Shown here piece by piece: positions 45,826 to 56,504 of a stretch of DNA of 64,000 bases. Numbering within the stretch: the first letter of the stretch is position 1; every line of letters begins with the position of its first letter. The position numbers and the translations under genes were made by a program. Origin of the DNA: Pseudomonas schmalbachii (GTDB taxonomy: Bacteria; Pseudomonadota; Gammaproteobacteria; Pseudomonadales; Pseudomonadaceae); the NCBI RefSeq assembly GCF_017589465.1, contig NZ_JAELYA010000004.1:459133-523132 (forward strand). The letters run 5' to 3'. The notes beneath the pieces are model-generated. The model was given only the letters and a program-made list of their open reading frames with translations, was not told the origin of the DNA and did no database searches.

Positions 45826-46880
45826 GCGTACTGCTTTCCTACCCATTCCCGGTATGCACCGCTGGTGACATTGGCAACCCAGTCCTGGTTGTCCAGGTAC
45901 CAGCGCACGGTCTTGCGGATGCCGGTTTCGAAGGTTTCCGCCGGTTTCCAGCCCAGTTCGCGCTCCAGTCGCGACGCATCAATGGCATAACGGCGGTCGT
46001 GTCCCGGACGATCCTTAACAAAAGTGATCTGTTCGCGGTAGCTCCGTCCGTCCGTCTTGGGTTTTTCCTGGTCGAGGATGTCGCAAAGAGTATGGACCAC
46101 GTCGATATTGGCTTTCTCGTTCCAGCCGCCGACGTTGTAGGTCTCGCCCAGTTGACCGGCATCGAGAACGCGGCGGATTGCGCTGCAGTGATCCTTGACA
46201 TAGAGCCAGTCGCGGATCTGCTGGCCGTCGCCATAGATCGGCAGCGGCTTGCCGGCGAGGGCGTTGTGGATGACCAGCGGGATCAGCTTCTCGGGGAAAT
46301 GGTACGGCCCGTAATTGTTCGAGCAATTGGTGGTCAGCACCGGCAGCCCGTAGGTGTGGTGATAGGCGCGGACCAGATGGTCGGATGCCGCCTTGGAAGC
46401 GGAGTAGGGGCTGTTCGGCTCGTACTTGTTGCTTTCCTTGAAGGCTGGATCGTTCGAGCCGAGGGAGCCGTAGACTTCATCAGTGGAGACATGCAGGAAG
46501 CGGAATGCCGATTTGTCGGCATCCGGCAGGGAGTTCCAGTAGGCGCGTACCGACTCGAGCAGGCGGAAGGTGCCGACGATGTTGGTCTGGATGAAGTCTT
46601 CCGGACCACGGATGGAGCGGTCGACGTGGGATTCCGCAGCGAAGTTCAGTACAGCTCGTGGGCGGTATTCGGCCAGGAGACGGTCGACCAGGTCGCCGTC
46701 GCCGATATCGCCATGTACGAAGGTATGACGTTCGTCGCTTTCCAGGCTGGCGAGATTTTGCAGGTTTCCGGCATAGGTCAGCTTGTCCAGGCTGATCACT
46801 GGTTCGTCGTTGATGGCGAGCCAGTCGAGCACGAAGTTCGCGCCAATGAAGCCGGCGCTGCCGGTTACGAGAATGGTCAT
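45822..46880 (-). CDS. rmlB: dTDP-glucose 4,6-dehydratase
   Basis: This is a 352-aa extended short-chain dehydrogenase, second step of dTDP-rhamnose synthesis. The sequence has [15 protein letters not shown], the catalytic [29 protein letters not shown] and [15 protein letters not shown]. The ATG at 46880 (MTILVTG) is the family start, although the frame runs to 46922. It lies four bases after the glycosyltransferase gene that opens the operon. Confidence 0.97.
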   Translation of the reverse strand: MTILVTGSAGFIGANFVLDWLAINDEPVISLDKLTYAGNLQNLASLESDERHTFVHGDIGDGDLVDRLLAEYRPRAVLNFAAESHVDRSIRGPEDFIQTNIVGTFRLLESVRAYWNSLPDADKSAFRFLHVSTDEVYGSLGSNDPAFKESNKYEPNSPYSASKAASDHLVRAYHHTYGLPVLTTNCSNNYGPYHFPEKLIPLVIHNALAGKPLPIYGDGQQIRDWLYVKDHCSAIRRVLDAGQLGETYNVGGWNEKANIDVVHTLCDILDQEKPKTDGRSYREQITFVKDRPGHDRRYAIDASRLERELGWKPAETFETGIRKTVRWYLDNQDWVANVTSGAYREWVGKQYA

Positions 46881-46884
46881 GGTT

Positions 46885-47862
46885 TCATAGCCTTTGAAGG
46901 ATTGCTGCAGCGGCCAGGCCAAGGGTGCCCGGCAGCGTCTGCCGATGGACGCCGGACTGGTGGATCAGGCGCAGCCGCGTTGGCAAGTCGGCCCTGCGGC
47001 TTTGTTCGAACAGTTCCAGGGTCTTGCGGTTTTCCCTGGTCAGGCGGTTCCTGAAGTATGAGATCGCCTTGAGGTTGGCATCGTTCCATTCGCGGAAGGT
47101 GCCGCCGAGCATCTTCCTGACGCGCACCAGGCGATCATGAAGGCTCGAGTTGGAGCCGATGATGTTGTTGCCATGCTGGCGATAGCGAATCGTTGGTTCC
47201 TTGTCGTAGGCAACCGCCCCGCCGCAGCCGGATACGAGGATATACGCCCACCAGTCGTGAGAGATGATGCGTGCATCACGCGGCGTCTGTTTCAGCAGGT
47301 CCCGCGCCGCGCTATTCAGCAACATGGTGTTGCCACCTGCGATGCTTTGTACCAGGGCGTTCTCGAAGCACGGCGGCTTGCTGAACAGAGGGGAGTAGCC
47401 GATCGGGAGGCCGTGCTCATCGATCAACTGAGTACGGGAGCAGAACAGGGCCGGGCGTTCGGCGGGTATTTCATGGATCCAGCGGACGCCGACTTCGAGC
47501 CGTTCAGGTGTCCAGAGGTCGTCCTGATCGCAGAATGCGAAGTAGGGAGCCTGGATTTCGTCGCGTTGCAGCAGGCTCAGGAAGTTCGCGGCAAACCCAT
47601 GCTGCGGGCCATTCAGAATGACCAGCCTGTCTCTGCCCAGGCGACTTTGATAGTCCTCCAGGATATCGAGAGTGGCGTCGCTCGAACCGTCGTCCGACGC
47701 GTAGATGGTCCACTGCTTGTGAGTCTGCTGGATCAGCGAGTCCAGCTGTTCTGCCAGGAATGTCGCACCGTTGTAGGTCGACAGCAGGATGGCGACGTGG
47801 TCGCTTCGGGAAAGTTGCGTGCGACGGCCGCGCAGGACCCGCGTGGAAAGTCTGGAAATCAA
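46885..47862 (-). CDS. GT2 glycosyltransferase, probable rhamnosyltransferase
   Basis: This is a 325-aa GT-A-fold family 2 transferase. Donor-site motifs are [33 protein letters not shown] and FCDQDDLW. The segment [20 protein letters not shown] and the following R-Y-R-Q-H-G motif resemble Pseudomonas rhamnosyltransferases such as MigA/WapR, and the adjacent rml genes supply dTDP-rhamnose. No ATG is available. The TTG at 47862 with GAGGGGTGG upstream is the only reasonable start, since a stop lies in frame 12-13 codons before it. It is the first gene of the unit 2 operon. Confidence 0.85.
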   Translation of the reverse strand: MISRLSTRVLRGRRTQLSRSDHVAILLSTYNGATFLAEQLDSLIQQTHKQWTIYASDDGSSDATLDILEDYQSRLGRDRLVILNGPQHGFAANFLSLLQRDEIQAPYFAFCDQDDLWTPERLEVGVRWIHEIPAERPALFCSRTQLIDEHGLPIGYSPLFSKPPCFENALVQSIAGGNTMLLNSAARDLLKQTPRDARIISHDWWAYILVSGCGGAVAYDKEPTIRYRQHGNNIIGSNSSLHDRLVRVRKMLGGTFREWNDANLKAISYFRNRLTRENRKTLELFEQSRRADLPTRLRLIHQSGVHRQTLPGTLGLAAAAILQRL

Positions 47863-49490
<1,628 letters not shown>

Positions 49491-49522
49491 GCGCTGGAAC
49501 TGAAGGACGAAGCTTCGCCCGG

Positions 49523-50464
49523 CTAGCCCGGCGCCAGCCTGTTCGCGCTGGCGATGATCAGTTCGATGGCTCTCCGGGCAATCGGCGAAAGGGTCCGTCC
49601 GGCGTGGCAGACGATGGCGCTGTCGACCTGCAGCATGCCGGGCGGCAGCGCAGGCCGAAGGCGCGAGTCCAGATCCACCACCGCTCCGCTGTGCAGGTCG
49701 TCCTCCAGCCAGGCGCGCCAGGTCAGCAGCAGGGTATCGCTGGCCAGTGTCGTCTCGCGCAGCAGCTTCAGGTCATTGCAGCTGAATGCCAGCGGGATCG
49801 GCACATCGGTGGGCAGGTCGAGCACCGCGCGCAGCCGGTCAGGGAGTGACTCGTTGAAGATCACCGAACTCCAGGGATATTCGGCCATCTGCTGAAGCGT
49901 GACGGGCGCTTCCTGCTTCGCCAGCGGATGGTCGCGGCGGCAGGCTATCGCCGCTGGCTGTGCGGGCAGGCGCGTGATGGAGAAGCGCGGATCGCTGATC
50001 CGCTCGCTGGAGTAGGCGACGAAGAACTCGATGTGCTCCTGCTCCAGGTGATGCATCAGATGGTGCCAGTGGTTGACCTCGACCTTCACGACCAGCCGGG
50101 GAATGCTCCTGCGCAGCTCGATCAGGGCGTCCTGCACGTACAGGTTGGCGGCCATCATTCCCGCGCCGAAGGTCAGCTCGCCACCCTCCGCATTGGCGAT
50201 GTGCTCGGCCTCGGCGCTCAGCCGGCCGGCGCAGCTCAGCAACTCGCGGGCGCGCGCCAGGATCTGCCGTCCCGCCGCCGTCAGCGCCACTGAACGGGTA
50301 TCCCGGTCGAACAGGCGAACCCCCAGATCCGCCTCCAGCGACTGGATGCTGCGGCTGAATGCCGTCTGCGAGAGGTTGGCCCGCTCCGCTGCACGGGAAA
50401 AGTGCAGTTCTTCGCCCAGCAGGACGAGGTGGCGGACGCGCTTCAGGTCGATTGAGTCATTCAA
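49523..50464 (-). CDS. LysR-family transcriptional regulator
   Basis: This is a 313-aa regulator with an N-terminal winged helix-turn-helix (HFSRAAERANLSQTAFSRSI, about residues 21-40) and a periplasmic-binding-protein-like effector domain from about 90. It is divergent from the amidohydrolase gene, the usual arrangement for a LysR and its target. An inverted repeat AATGCA-N18-TGCATT (50463-50492) in the gap could be its site. The chosen start codon is TTG, and no ATG is available because an in-frame stop lies six codons upstream. Confidence 0.88.
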   Translation of the reverse strand: MNDSIDLKRVRHLVLLGEELHFSRAAERANLSQTAFSRSIQSLEADLGVRLFDRDTRSVALTAAGRQILARARELLSCAGRLSAEAEHIANAEGGELTFGAGMMAANLYVQDALIELRRSIPRLVVKVEVNHWHHLMHHLEQEHIEFFVAYSSERISDPRFSITRLPAQPAAIACRRDHPLAKQEAPVTLQQMAEYPWSSVIFNESLPDRLRAVLDLPTDVPIPLAFSCNDLKLLRETTLASDTLLLTWRAWLEDDLHSGAVVDLDSRLRPALPPGMLQVDSAIVCHAGRTLSPIARRAIELIIASANRLAPG

Positions 50465-50614
50465 TGCATTAATCCGTGCTTATCTTTGCATTGGACGCTT
50501 TTAACGCAGATCCAGAAACTTATCCACAGCAGCCCGATCCGGCCTGCCACTCCAACAAGAACAATCACCCGCGCGTCGTGGCATTGGCGCGCGACAAGAC
50601 AAAGGAATGCTGCA

Positions 50615-51946
50615 ATGCACGTGCGCCCCCTGCTCGGCACCCTGGCCGTGGCCCTGTTCGCCAGTTCGGCACAGGCCTCGGAAGCGGATCTCAAGAGCCG
50701 TATCGACAGTCTCGTCAGACAGGACGAACCCCAACTGGTCGAGATCTTCAAGAAACTGCACCAGAACCCGGAACTGGCCTTCCAGGAAACGGAAACCTCG
50801 GCCCTGGTTGCCAGGGCGCTGAAGGAGCAGGGCTTCGAGGTCAAGACCGGCATCGGCAAGACCGGCGTGGCGGGCATCCTGCGCAACGGCCCGGGGCCGG
50901 TGGTGATGTACCGCGCGGACATGGATGCCCTGCCGATCAGGGAAACCACCGGGCTGCCCTACCAGAGCAACAAGACCACCGCCTGGCTCGACAATCCGAA
51001 TCAGCCGGTGGCGCATGCCTGCGGTCACGATGCCCATGTCACCTGGCTGCTGGAGGTCGCCAAGGTCATGGCGCAGCTGAAGGACCAGTGGTCGGGCACC
51101 CTGGTGCTGGTCGCCCAGCCCGCCGAGGAAACCATCGAGGGCGCCGTGGCCATGGTCGACGACGGCCTCTACACGTTCGCCCCGAAGCCCGACGTGCTGG
51201 TCGCCGCCCATGTCATCCCGGTCTATCCGGCGGACAGCGTCGCTCTGCGTGAGGGACGGCGGATGGCGGGCACCGAGCAGATCGACGTCGAGCTGCCGGG
51301 CATCGGCGGCCATGGCTCCACGCCGAGCGTCACCAAGGACCCGGTGGTGATGGGCGCCATGGCCGTGATGGGCTACCAGACCATCATCAGCCGGATGGTC
51401 AACCAGGCCGAGCCGGCGGTGCTCACCGTGGGAGCCTTCCAGGCCGGGACCGCCAACAACATCATTCCCGAGCTGGCGACGCTGCGGCTCAACCTGCGCT
51501 GGTACGACGAGGGCGTGCACCAGCAGTTGCTGGATGGCATCAGGTCGGTGACCAATGGCGTCGCCCAGATGAACGGCATGCCCGCGGAACGCATGCCGAA
51601 ATTCATCTCCAAGGGCAAATCCTCGCCGCTGGTCAATGGCAAGCCGCAGACCGACCTGGCTCGTGCCGCGCTGAAACGGCAGTTGGGGGAGGACAAGGTG
51701 CTCGAAGGCGTGCCGCCGATGATGGGCTCGGAAGACTTCCACATGCTGGCCAGCCCCTACCCGGACACCCGGGTGCTGTTCATCGAGGTCGGTTCGGGCA
51801 AGCCGGATGTCTACCGGAACCTGGTCGAGAAGGGGCAGATGCCGGTGATGAACCACAATCCCAACTTCGCCGTCGAGCTGCCGACGCTTGCGACAGGCGC
51901 CCGGGCGCTGTCCTCGACGCTGATCGCCTTCTTCGGCGAAACCTGA
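50615..51946 (+). CDS. M20-family amidohydrolase, exported
   Basis: This is a 443-aa metallopeptidase/amidohydrolase of the M20 family (hippurate hydrolase / carboxypeptidase type). It has an N-terminal signal peptide (MHVRPLLGTLAVALFASSAQA). The metal ligands are visible in HACGHDAH and QPAEET, with the catalytic Asp in YRADMDALPIRE. It would act in the periplasm, cleaving N-acyl amino acids or a similar amide. The ATG at 50615 follows AAGGA by nine bases and begins the signal peptide directly; the longer frame upstream is not used. It is probably controlled by the divergent LysR gene. Confidence 0.88.
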   Translation: MHVRPLLGTLAVALFASSAQASEADLKSRIDSLVRQDEPQLVEIFKKLHQNPELAFQETETSALVARALKEQGFEVKTGIGKTGVAGILRNGPGPVVMYRADMDALPIRETTGLPYQSNKTTAWLDNPNQPVAHACGHDAHVTWLLEVAKVMAQLKDQWSGTLVLVAQPAEETIEGAVAMVDDGLYTFAPKPDVLVAAHVIPVYPADSVALREGRRMAGTEQIDVELPGIGGHGSTPSVTKDPVVMGAMAVMGYQTIISRMVNQAEPAVLTVGAFQAGTANNIIPELATLRLNLRWYDEGVHQQLLDGIRSVTNGVAQMNGMPAERMPKFISKGKSSPLVNGKPQTDLARAALKRQLGEDKVLEGVPPMMGSEDFHMLASPYPDTRVLFIEVGSGKPDVYRNLVEKGQMPVMNHNPNFAVELPTLATGARALSSTLIAFFGET

Positions 51947-51952
51947 AACGAA

Positions 51953-51980
51953 AAAGGCCCCGCATCGCTGCGGGGCCTTT
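51953..51980. terminator. terminator shared by the amidohydrolase gene and the displaced tRNA-Thr end
   Basis: AAAGGCCCCGCA (51953-51964) and TGCGGGGCCTTT (51969-51980) pair perfectly. On the minus strand the stem is followed by TTTTTCG. It adjoins the duplicated tRNA 3' end, so it was probably the original terminator of tRNA-Thr before the island went in. It now also ends the amidohydrolase transcript. Confidence 0.8.
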
Positions 51981-51986
51981 GAATCG

Positions 51987-52010
51987 TGGTGCGGCACCAG
52001 GAGTCGAACC
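51987..52010 (-). repeat. island attachment repeat: copy of the tRNA-Thr 3' end
   Basis: TGGTGCGGCACCAGGAGTCG and the next four bases repeat the 3' 25 bases of tRNA-Thr (57140-57164) with one base missing. Similarity extends leftward through the terminator hairpin (compare 57101-57139). This is the distal att site of the Hxs island. Confidence 0.8.
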
Positions 52011-52554
52011 TTATGCTTGCAGGCCTCATTAAAGCGGATTTTTCCACCCACAAGGTGTTCGGCATATACGTAATCGTATACCTAAAACTGAATCTACCCC
52101 TTTAGCACCGGATGCCGAATCGCACCTTCAACGGCTGCAGCTCCGATCTTGCGGTCTATAGATCATTTACTGCTTCGCATGCTGCTGGGCACGTATGGGT
52201 AGCGCGCTACCGTCCGCTATTGGCAACGGCTCAGTGCTCTGCCACGTTTGTCAAAGGCATCCAAGCGTCGCCGCTGGCTATTGATCTGGATCACGTGCCC
52301 GCCAAATAGTTAACCCCCGCCCGGCGTAGTGTCTTCTACGCGCCCGTCCTTCAGAAATTCCCGGCCTAGACGCATCCGCGTAAGCGTCCTAGGAAATGTC
52401 CGGCAACCTGATTAACCCTTTCAGACGCATGGTCAGGAGCCTCCCTTGAGATGCCGGCAACGCGCCAGTACGCTTGTTCTCGCTGGTTATCTGCCGCCCG
52501 GGCTTAAAGCAATGCCGCTCGGATAAAAACAAACCTCATAGAGAGTGTCGTACT
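52011..52554. other. left end of the island, no supported gene
   Basis: These 544 bases lie before hxsA. They contain small inverted repeats: TATACG-TAAT-CGTATA at 52065-52080, and GCGTAG-TGTCTT-CTACGC at 52324-52341. The hxsA promoter must lie here, but no convincing -35/-10 pair was found. Frames are short and featureless. Confidence 0.45.
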
Positions 52555-52851
52555 GTGAAAAAACGCAATTTCCTGGTGCCGCTGGCGACCCTTGCCGCGG
52601 GGCTCTCCGCCGAACAGGCCTCTGCCTTGGCGCAGCCGGCGCCGCAACTGTCGGTCGCCGACGAGCCTACTCACAACCTGCAGGTCCCTGTAGCTGGTGA
52701 AACGATCACCGCCCGTCATGGCGAGGATCAATTCAGCTTCATCCTAAAGCGCAACGAGCAGGGCCAATTCATGGCTTGGCACACTTCGCACGCTTCGCAT
52801 GCGTCTCACTCCTCGCATGCATCGCACGCTTCGCATGCATCCGGATACTAA
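52555..52851 (+). CDS. hxsA: His-Xaa-Ser repeat precursor peptide HxsA
   Basis: This is a 98-aa precursor. The N-terminus (VKKRNFLVPLATLAAGLSAE, then QASALAQPAP) is basic then hydrophobic, like a leader or signal. The middle is ordinary (LSVADEPTHNLQVPVAGE). The C-terminus is seven H-x-S triplets (HTS HAS HAS HSS HAS HAS HAS) closed by GY. This repeat defines HxsA, the predicted substrate of radical-SAM enzymes HxsB and HxsC. The start is GTG at 52555; the open frame before it is not leader-like. The stop shares its last base with the hxsD ATG, so translation is coupled. The modification is unknown. Confidence 0.9.
   Translation: MKKRNFLVPLATLAAGLSAEQASALAQPAPQLSVADEPTHNLQVPVAGETITARHGEDQFSFILKRNEQGQFMAWHTSHASHASHSSHASHASHASGY
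52780..52842 (+). repeat. seven 9-base tandem units encoding His-Xaa-Ser
   Basis: Units run CAC/CAT-NNN-TCN: HTS, HAS, HAS, HSS, HAS, HAS, HAS. Codons alternate (CAC GCT TCG, CAT GCA TCG), so the array is not perfectly repeated at the DNA level. This suggests selection on the peptide rather than recent slippage. Confidence 0.9.
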
Positions 52852-53147
52852 TGAACGCTCCGACAGTTATTGAGTTCGACCAGCGCCTCTACACGGCTGA
52901 CGCCGTGCAGAGTGCTGCTTACCGTGCCATGAATGCCCTGACGGTGGATATCCGTGTTGAGGGTGAGAGGTTGCTCTGCCAGCTCACGCCTAACGACGGG
53001 ATCGGTAGCGAGGCATTTTCGCTTGCTGTTCAAGAGTTCAAGAAAGACGCGTTGGACTATCAGTTGCGCCAGAAGCTAAAGACAGAAACCGAATCCGTCC
53101 GCAACCTGATTCTGAGTCTCGCGTTCTCCAAAACCGGTCTGCAGTAA
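52851..53147 (+). CDS. hxsD: Hxs system protein HxsD
   Basis: This is a 98-aa protein between hxsA and hxsB, matching HxsD by size, position and general character. It starts MNAPTVIEFDQRLYTADAVQ, has a small alpha-beta pattern with RVEGERLLCQL, and ends in helices (QEFKKDALDYQLRQKLKTE). Its role in the system is unknown. A precursor-binding or chaperone function is a reasonable guess (inference), since small partners of this kind often bring leader peptides to radical-SAM enzymes. Start and stop overlap its neighbours by one base each (TAATG), indicating coupled translation. Confidence 0.82.
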   Translation: MNAPTVIEFDQRLYTADAVQSAAYRAMNALTVDIRVEGERLLCQLTPNDGIGSEAFSLAVQEFKKDALDYQLRQKLKTETESVRNLILSLAFSKTGLQ

Positions 53148-54604
53148 TGAGCAAATTCCACGGCATTGGTGCCTATGCGCCAACGCACTCGTATGAACTG
53201 CTGCCGTTCAAGTTCGACCGCCTGAATGACAAGGAATACCTCCTGACCAATATGGTTGGGGAGTTTCTGGTCATTCCCGAGGCTCTACTTGGCGACATCG
53301 TCGGCCACACCCTGCCACTCACTTCAGATTGGCTTCCCGATCTGCGCGCCAAGCAGTTCCTGCGTTTTCCCGAAGAGCAGGCTCCGCTCGAATTGCTGGC
53401 CCTGAAGCTGCGTACGCGGATGAGTCGCCTCGCGCAGTTCACTAATCTGCACATCTTCGTGGTCACCCTGCGCTGCGATCACAGTTGTCCGTACTGCCAA
53501 GTCTCTCGTCAGTCGGAGGACAAGGCAGCGTTCGACATGACTCCGGAGATGGCCGACCGTGCACTCGACTTCGTCTTCCGCTCGCCCAACCCGGCGATCA
53601 AGATCGAGTTTCAAGGCGGCGAGCCGCTGCTGAACTTCGAGATGGTCAAGTACGTGGTGACACAGGCCAAGGAGCGCAATCGTACGGAAGGCCGCAACTT
53701 GCAGTTCGTGATTGCTACCACGCTGTCGCTGTTGACTGACGAGATGTTGGCCTTCTGCAAGGAGCATCAGATATCCCTGTCGTCCTCGCTGGATGGCCCG
53801 GCAGACTTGCACAACGCCAATAGGCCTCGACCAGGCCGAGACAGCCATCAGCGCTTTGAGGAAGGACTGCAGCGAGCTCGCGCCGCTCTGGGTTTCGATT
53901 ACGTCTCGGCGTTGATGACCACTACCGAGAAAAGCCTGCCGCGTGTTCGCGAGATCATCGACGAATACTTGCGTCTCGGCTTCGATGGCATCTTCCTGCG
54001 CCCGTTGTCGCCCTATGGTTTTGCTATCAAAACCAAGCGCTTCATGGCTTACGACGCGGCCCGCTATCTGGAGTTCTACAAGGAAGGCCTGCAGTACATC
54101 ATCGAACTCAACAAGGCCGGCATCCGCTTCAGCGAGTACTACAGTTCGTTGGTACTGGCGAAGATGCTGACTTCCAACGACCCAGGCTTCGTCGACCTGA
54201 TGAACCCCTCCGGCGCCGGCATCGCCGCCATCGTGTTCAACTATGACGGCACGGTGTATGCCTCCGACGAGAGTCGCATGCTGGCCGAGATGGGCGACCC
54301 GGCCTTCCGTCTTGGAAATCTTCTTGAGCAGAGCTACGAGGAGATCATCCTTTCCGACAATCTGCTCGATGCCCTAGAAGATTCCTTCACCCTCAGCGTG
54401 CCAATGTGTGCCGACTGTGCCTTCGAACCCTATTGTGGCGCCGAACCGGTTTATCACCATGCAGTTCACAAGGACGTCGTTGGGCGCAAGCCGGAATCGG
54501 GGTTCTGCTCGCGCAACATGGGCATCTTCAAGCACCTGATCGGCCTGCTACGTAGCGATCCGGAAACCAGGCAAATTCTCACAGGGTGGGCCAATCGATG
54601 CTGA
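53147..54604 (+). CDS. hxsB: radical SAM/SPASM maturase HxsB
   Basis: This is a 485-aa radical-SAM enzyme. The cluster motif is C110-x3-C114-x2-C117 (CDHSCPYC), followed by the SAM-binding FQGGEPLLNFE near residue 158. A SPASM-type C-terminal set is seen at C421, C424, C430 and C454 (MCADCAFEPYCGAEP, and GFCSRN), for auxiliary Fe-S clusters. It would modify the His-Xaa-Ser repeats of HxsA in the cytoplasm; the chemistry is undetermined. The first ~100 residues could bind the precursor. It overlaps hxsC by seven bases. Confidence 0.92.
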   Translation: MSKFHGIGAYAPTHSYELLPFKFDRLNDKEYLLTNMVGEFLVIPEALLGDIVGHTLPLTSDWLPDLRAKQFLRFPEEQAPLELLALKLRTRMSRLAQFTNLHIFVVTLRCDHSCPYCQVSRQSEDKAAFDMTPEMADRALDFVFRSPNPAIKIEFQGGEPLLNFEMVKYVVTQAKERNRTEGRNLQFVIATTLSLLTDEMLAFCKEHQISLSSSLDGPADLHNANRPRPGRDSHQRFEEGLQRARAALGFDYVSALMTTTEKSLPRVREIIDEYLRLGFDGIFLRPLSPYGFAIKTKRFMAYDAARYLEFYKEGLQYIIELNKAGIRFSEYYSSLVLAKMLTSNDPGFVDLMNPSGAGIAAIVFNYDGTVYASDESRMLAEMGDPAFRLGNLLEQSYEEIILSDNLLDALEDSFTLSVPMCADCAFEPYCGAEPVYHHAVHKDVVGRKPESGFCSRNMGIFKHLIGLLRSDPETRQILTGWANRC

Positions 54605-55761
54605 AGCTGGGTGGAAAGGTACAGCACATTCACGTGGTCGACCTCGACAGGCAGGTGAGACTGCACCAGGTGGTGACCGGCCGCACTCTGCCGATGGTAC
54701 TGCGCCAGAGGCGGGCGTTCCTGTTCGATGGCGGCGATGTCCCCGACGGCTTTGCCCACTACCTGGTGCCGGAATGCTTTGCCGAAGTCTTTGTGGCTGC
54801 GGGGGCAGACGTCCAGTACACGGTACTGCCGTCCGACTACGAATACCTGGCCGAAGGCGACATCATCCGCCTGATGCCGGCCCGCGACAGTGTGCGTGTG
54901 CTGTACCGAGCCAACGCGCCGATGAACGCGATCATGGTTACCGAGCAGTGCAACCACTATTGCCTGATGTGCTCTCAGCCACCAAAGAAGGCTGATGACT
55001 CCTGGCTGCTTGATGAGATCGAGACTCTGATTCCGCTTATACCGCGTGATGCCCGCGAAATCATCTTCTCCGGTGGTGAGCCGACCCTCGCCGGCGAGCG
55101 TTTTCTACGACTGCTGGAACTGAGCAAGAGCTACCTGCCGCACACAGCGATACATGTCCTCTCCAACGGCCGGAGTTTCAGCGACATGGCGTTCGCCCAG
55201 CGATATGCTGCAATCCGTCACCCTGACCTCATGGTCGGCATTCCGCTGTACTCTGATGACCCTACTCGGCACGATTACATCGTCCAGGCCGAGGGGGCAT
55301 TCAACGAGACCATGCTCGGTATCCTCAACCTGAAACGCCTCGGTCAGCGGGTCGAGATCCGCGTGGTAATCCACAAGCAATCTATCGACCGCTTACCACA
55401 TCTGTGTGAGTTCATTGCCCGCAATCTGCTGTTTGTGGATCACGTAGCCCTAATGGGGCTTGAGATGACCGGTTTCACTCGCGCCAACCTGCCTGAGTTG
55501 TGGATTGATCCCTGTGACTATCGCGATGTGTTGAGTGAGGCGGTCAACATTCTCGTCAAATACCGCATGAGCGTCTCTGTCTACAACCACCAGTTGTGCC
55601 TGGTGAACGCCGACGTCGAACCGTACTACCGAAAGTCAATTAGCGACTGGAAGAACGAGTACGCTCCGGAATGTTCAGGCTGTAAACGGCGGATGGACTG
55701 TGGCGGATTCTTCTCCTCTGGTCTGCAGCATGGCTACAGCCAGCAGTTGAAGCCTTTCTAG
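54598..55761 (+). CDS. hxsC: radical SAM maturase HxsC
   Basis: This is a 387-aa radical-SAM enzyme with C118-x3-C122-x2-C125 (CNHYCLMC) and the SAM site FSGGEPTLAG. A shorter C-terminal Cys set appears as CSGCKRRMDCGGFF near residue 360. It differs in sequence and length from HxsB, so the two maturases probably do different or sequential steps. The ATG at 54598 is chosen; the frame begins four codons earlier, inside hxsB. It ends the four-gene cassette, and the next gene starts about 100 bases later. Confidence 0.92.
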   Translation: MLKLGGKVQHIHVVDLDRQVRLHQVVTGRTLPMVLRQRRAFLFDGGDVPDGFAHYLVPECFAEVFVAAGADVQYTVLPSDYEYLAEGDIIRLMPARDSVRVLYRANAPMNAIMVTEQCNHYCLMCSQPPKKADDSWLLDEIETLIPLIPRDAREIIFSGGEPTLAGERFLRLLELSKSYLPHTAIHVLSNGRSFSDMAFAQRYAAIRHPDLMVGIPLYSDDPTRHDYIVQAEGAFNETMLGILNLKRLGQRVEIRVVIHKQSIDRLPHLCEFIARNLLFVDHVALMGLEMTGFTRANLPELWIDPCDYRDVLSEAVNILVKYRMSVSVYNHQLCLVNADVEPYYRKSISDWKNEYAPECSGCKRRMDCGGFFSSGLQHGYSQQLKPF

Positions 55762-55858
55762 CGGAGTGCATACACCTCCTTTGGCGCAACTCGGCCTCAG
55801 CCGCACCACGCCCGGTGGGCGCATGACCGCAGCAGCAGGTGAATAGGCGACGATAGTA

Positions 55859-56464
55859 ATGCTGGCAGGCGATGAAGACTACGTTATGCGCCTGGCCGAG
55901 CTTGCTGATGTAAACCTAATTGAGGCCATCAAGGATGATTCTGATAAACGTCGGACCGTCTCTAAGTTCAGTCAGCCACATTCAATACTATCCGCGACAG
56001 TGGGCAACACAATGACGAGTAAGAACACCATGGCTAACAATCTGACCGCCGCATACGCCAACAAAAAAACTGAAAAACTGATTGCCCTGCTCTCGTGCAA
56101 GTTGAGCGTGGGCGCACGCTCCGCAATCGAGGGAGTCCTCCTGGAGCGCAACTTCACCACTGAGCAAATCAAGGCCGCAGAGAGGGCGCACTCGATTCGA
56201 GGTTTCAAATGGTGGCCGCTGTGGGGCGGAATCGGCTTGGGCATGTCTCTATTTTGGATCAATTACGGATGGGATCATGGGCAGCCAGTTTTTCTCGTTT
56301 TGGCGCTCTTCTACAGCGTATTTTGCGTTGGTGTACTCCAGTTCAACAAATGGTGTTTCCTAATCACCACTGTCCTGAGTCTTAACCCTCTCATGTGGAT
56401 CATAAACGGCATCTACCTGAAAAGGCGCTGGAGCCACCCACGCTGCAACTGTGGGGAGGTGTGA
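55859..56464 (+). CDS. unknown protein with three membrane segments in the Hxs island
   Basis: This is a 201-aa protein of no family I recognise. About residues 1-110 are soluble and partly helical (KKTEKLIALLSCKLSVG, ERNFTTEQIKAAERAHS). Three hydrophobic segments follow: WWPLWGGIGLGMSLFWINYG, VFLVLALFYSVFCVGVLQF and WCFLITTVLSLNPLMWIING. It ends KRRWSHPRCNCGEV, a short basic tail with two Cys. The start is unclear: ATG at 55859 has a weak ribosome site, and ATGs at 56012 and 56030 would leave the membrane part intact. Lying directly after hxsC, it may act in export or anchoring of the HxsA product (inference). Confidence 0.65.
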   Translation: MLAGDEDYVMRLAELADVNLIEAIKDDSDKRRTVSKFSQPHSILSATVGNTMTSKNTMANNLTAAYANKKTEKLIALLSCKLSVGARSAIEGVLLERNFTTEQIKAAERAHSIRGFKWWPLWGGIGLGMSLFWINYGWDHGQPVFLVLALFYSVFCVGVLQFNKWCFLITTVLSLNPLMWIINGIYLKRRWSHPRCNCGEV

Positions 56465-56504
56465 TTGTCAGTCAGGGTTATGGGCTAGAGCGAGGGCCAG
56501 CGAG

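Noticed and set aside
52780..52842. Short tandem repeats resembling a CRISPR or VNTR
   Set aside because: Nine-base units in frame encode H-x-S of HxsA; there are no spacers and no cas genes.
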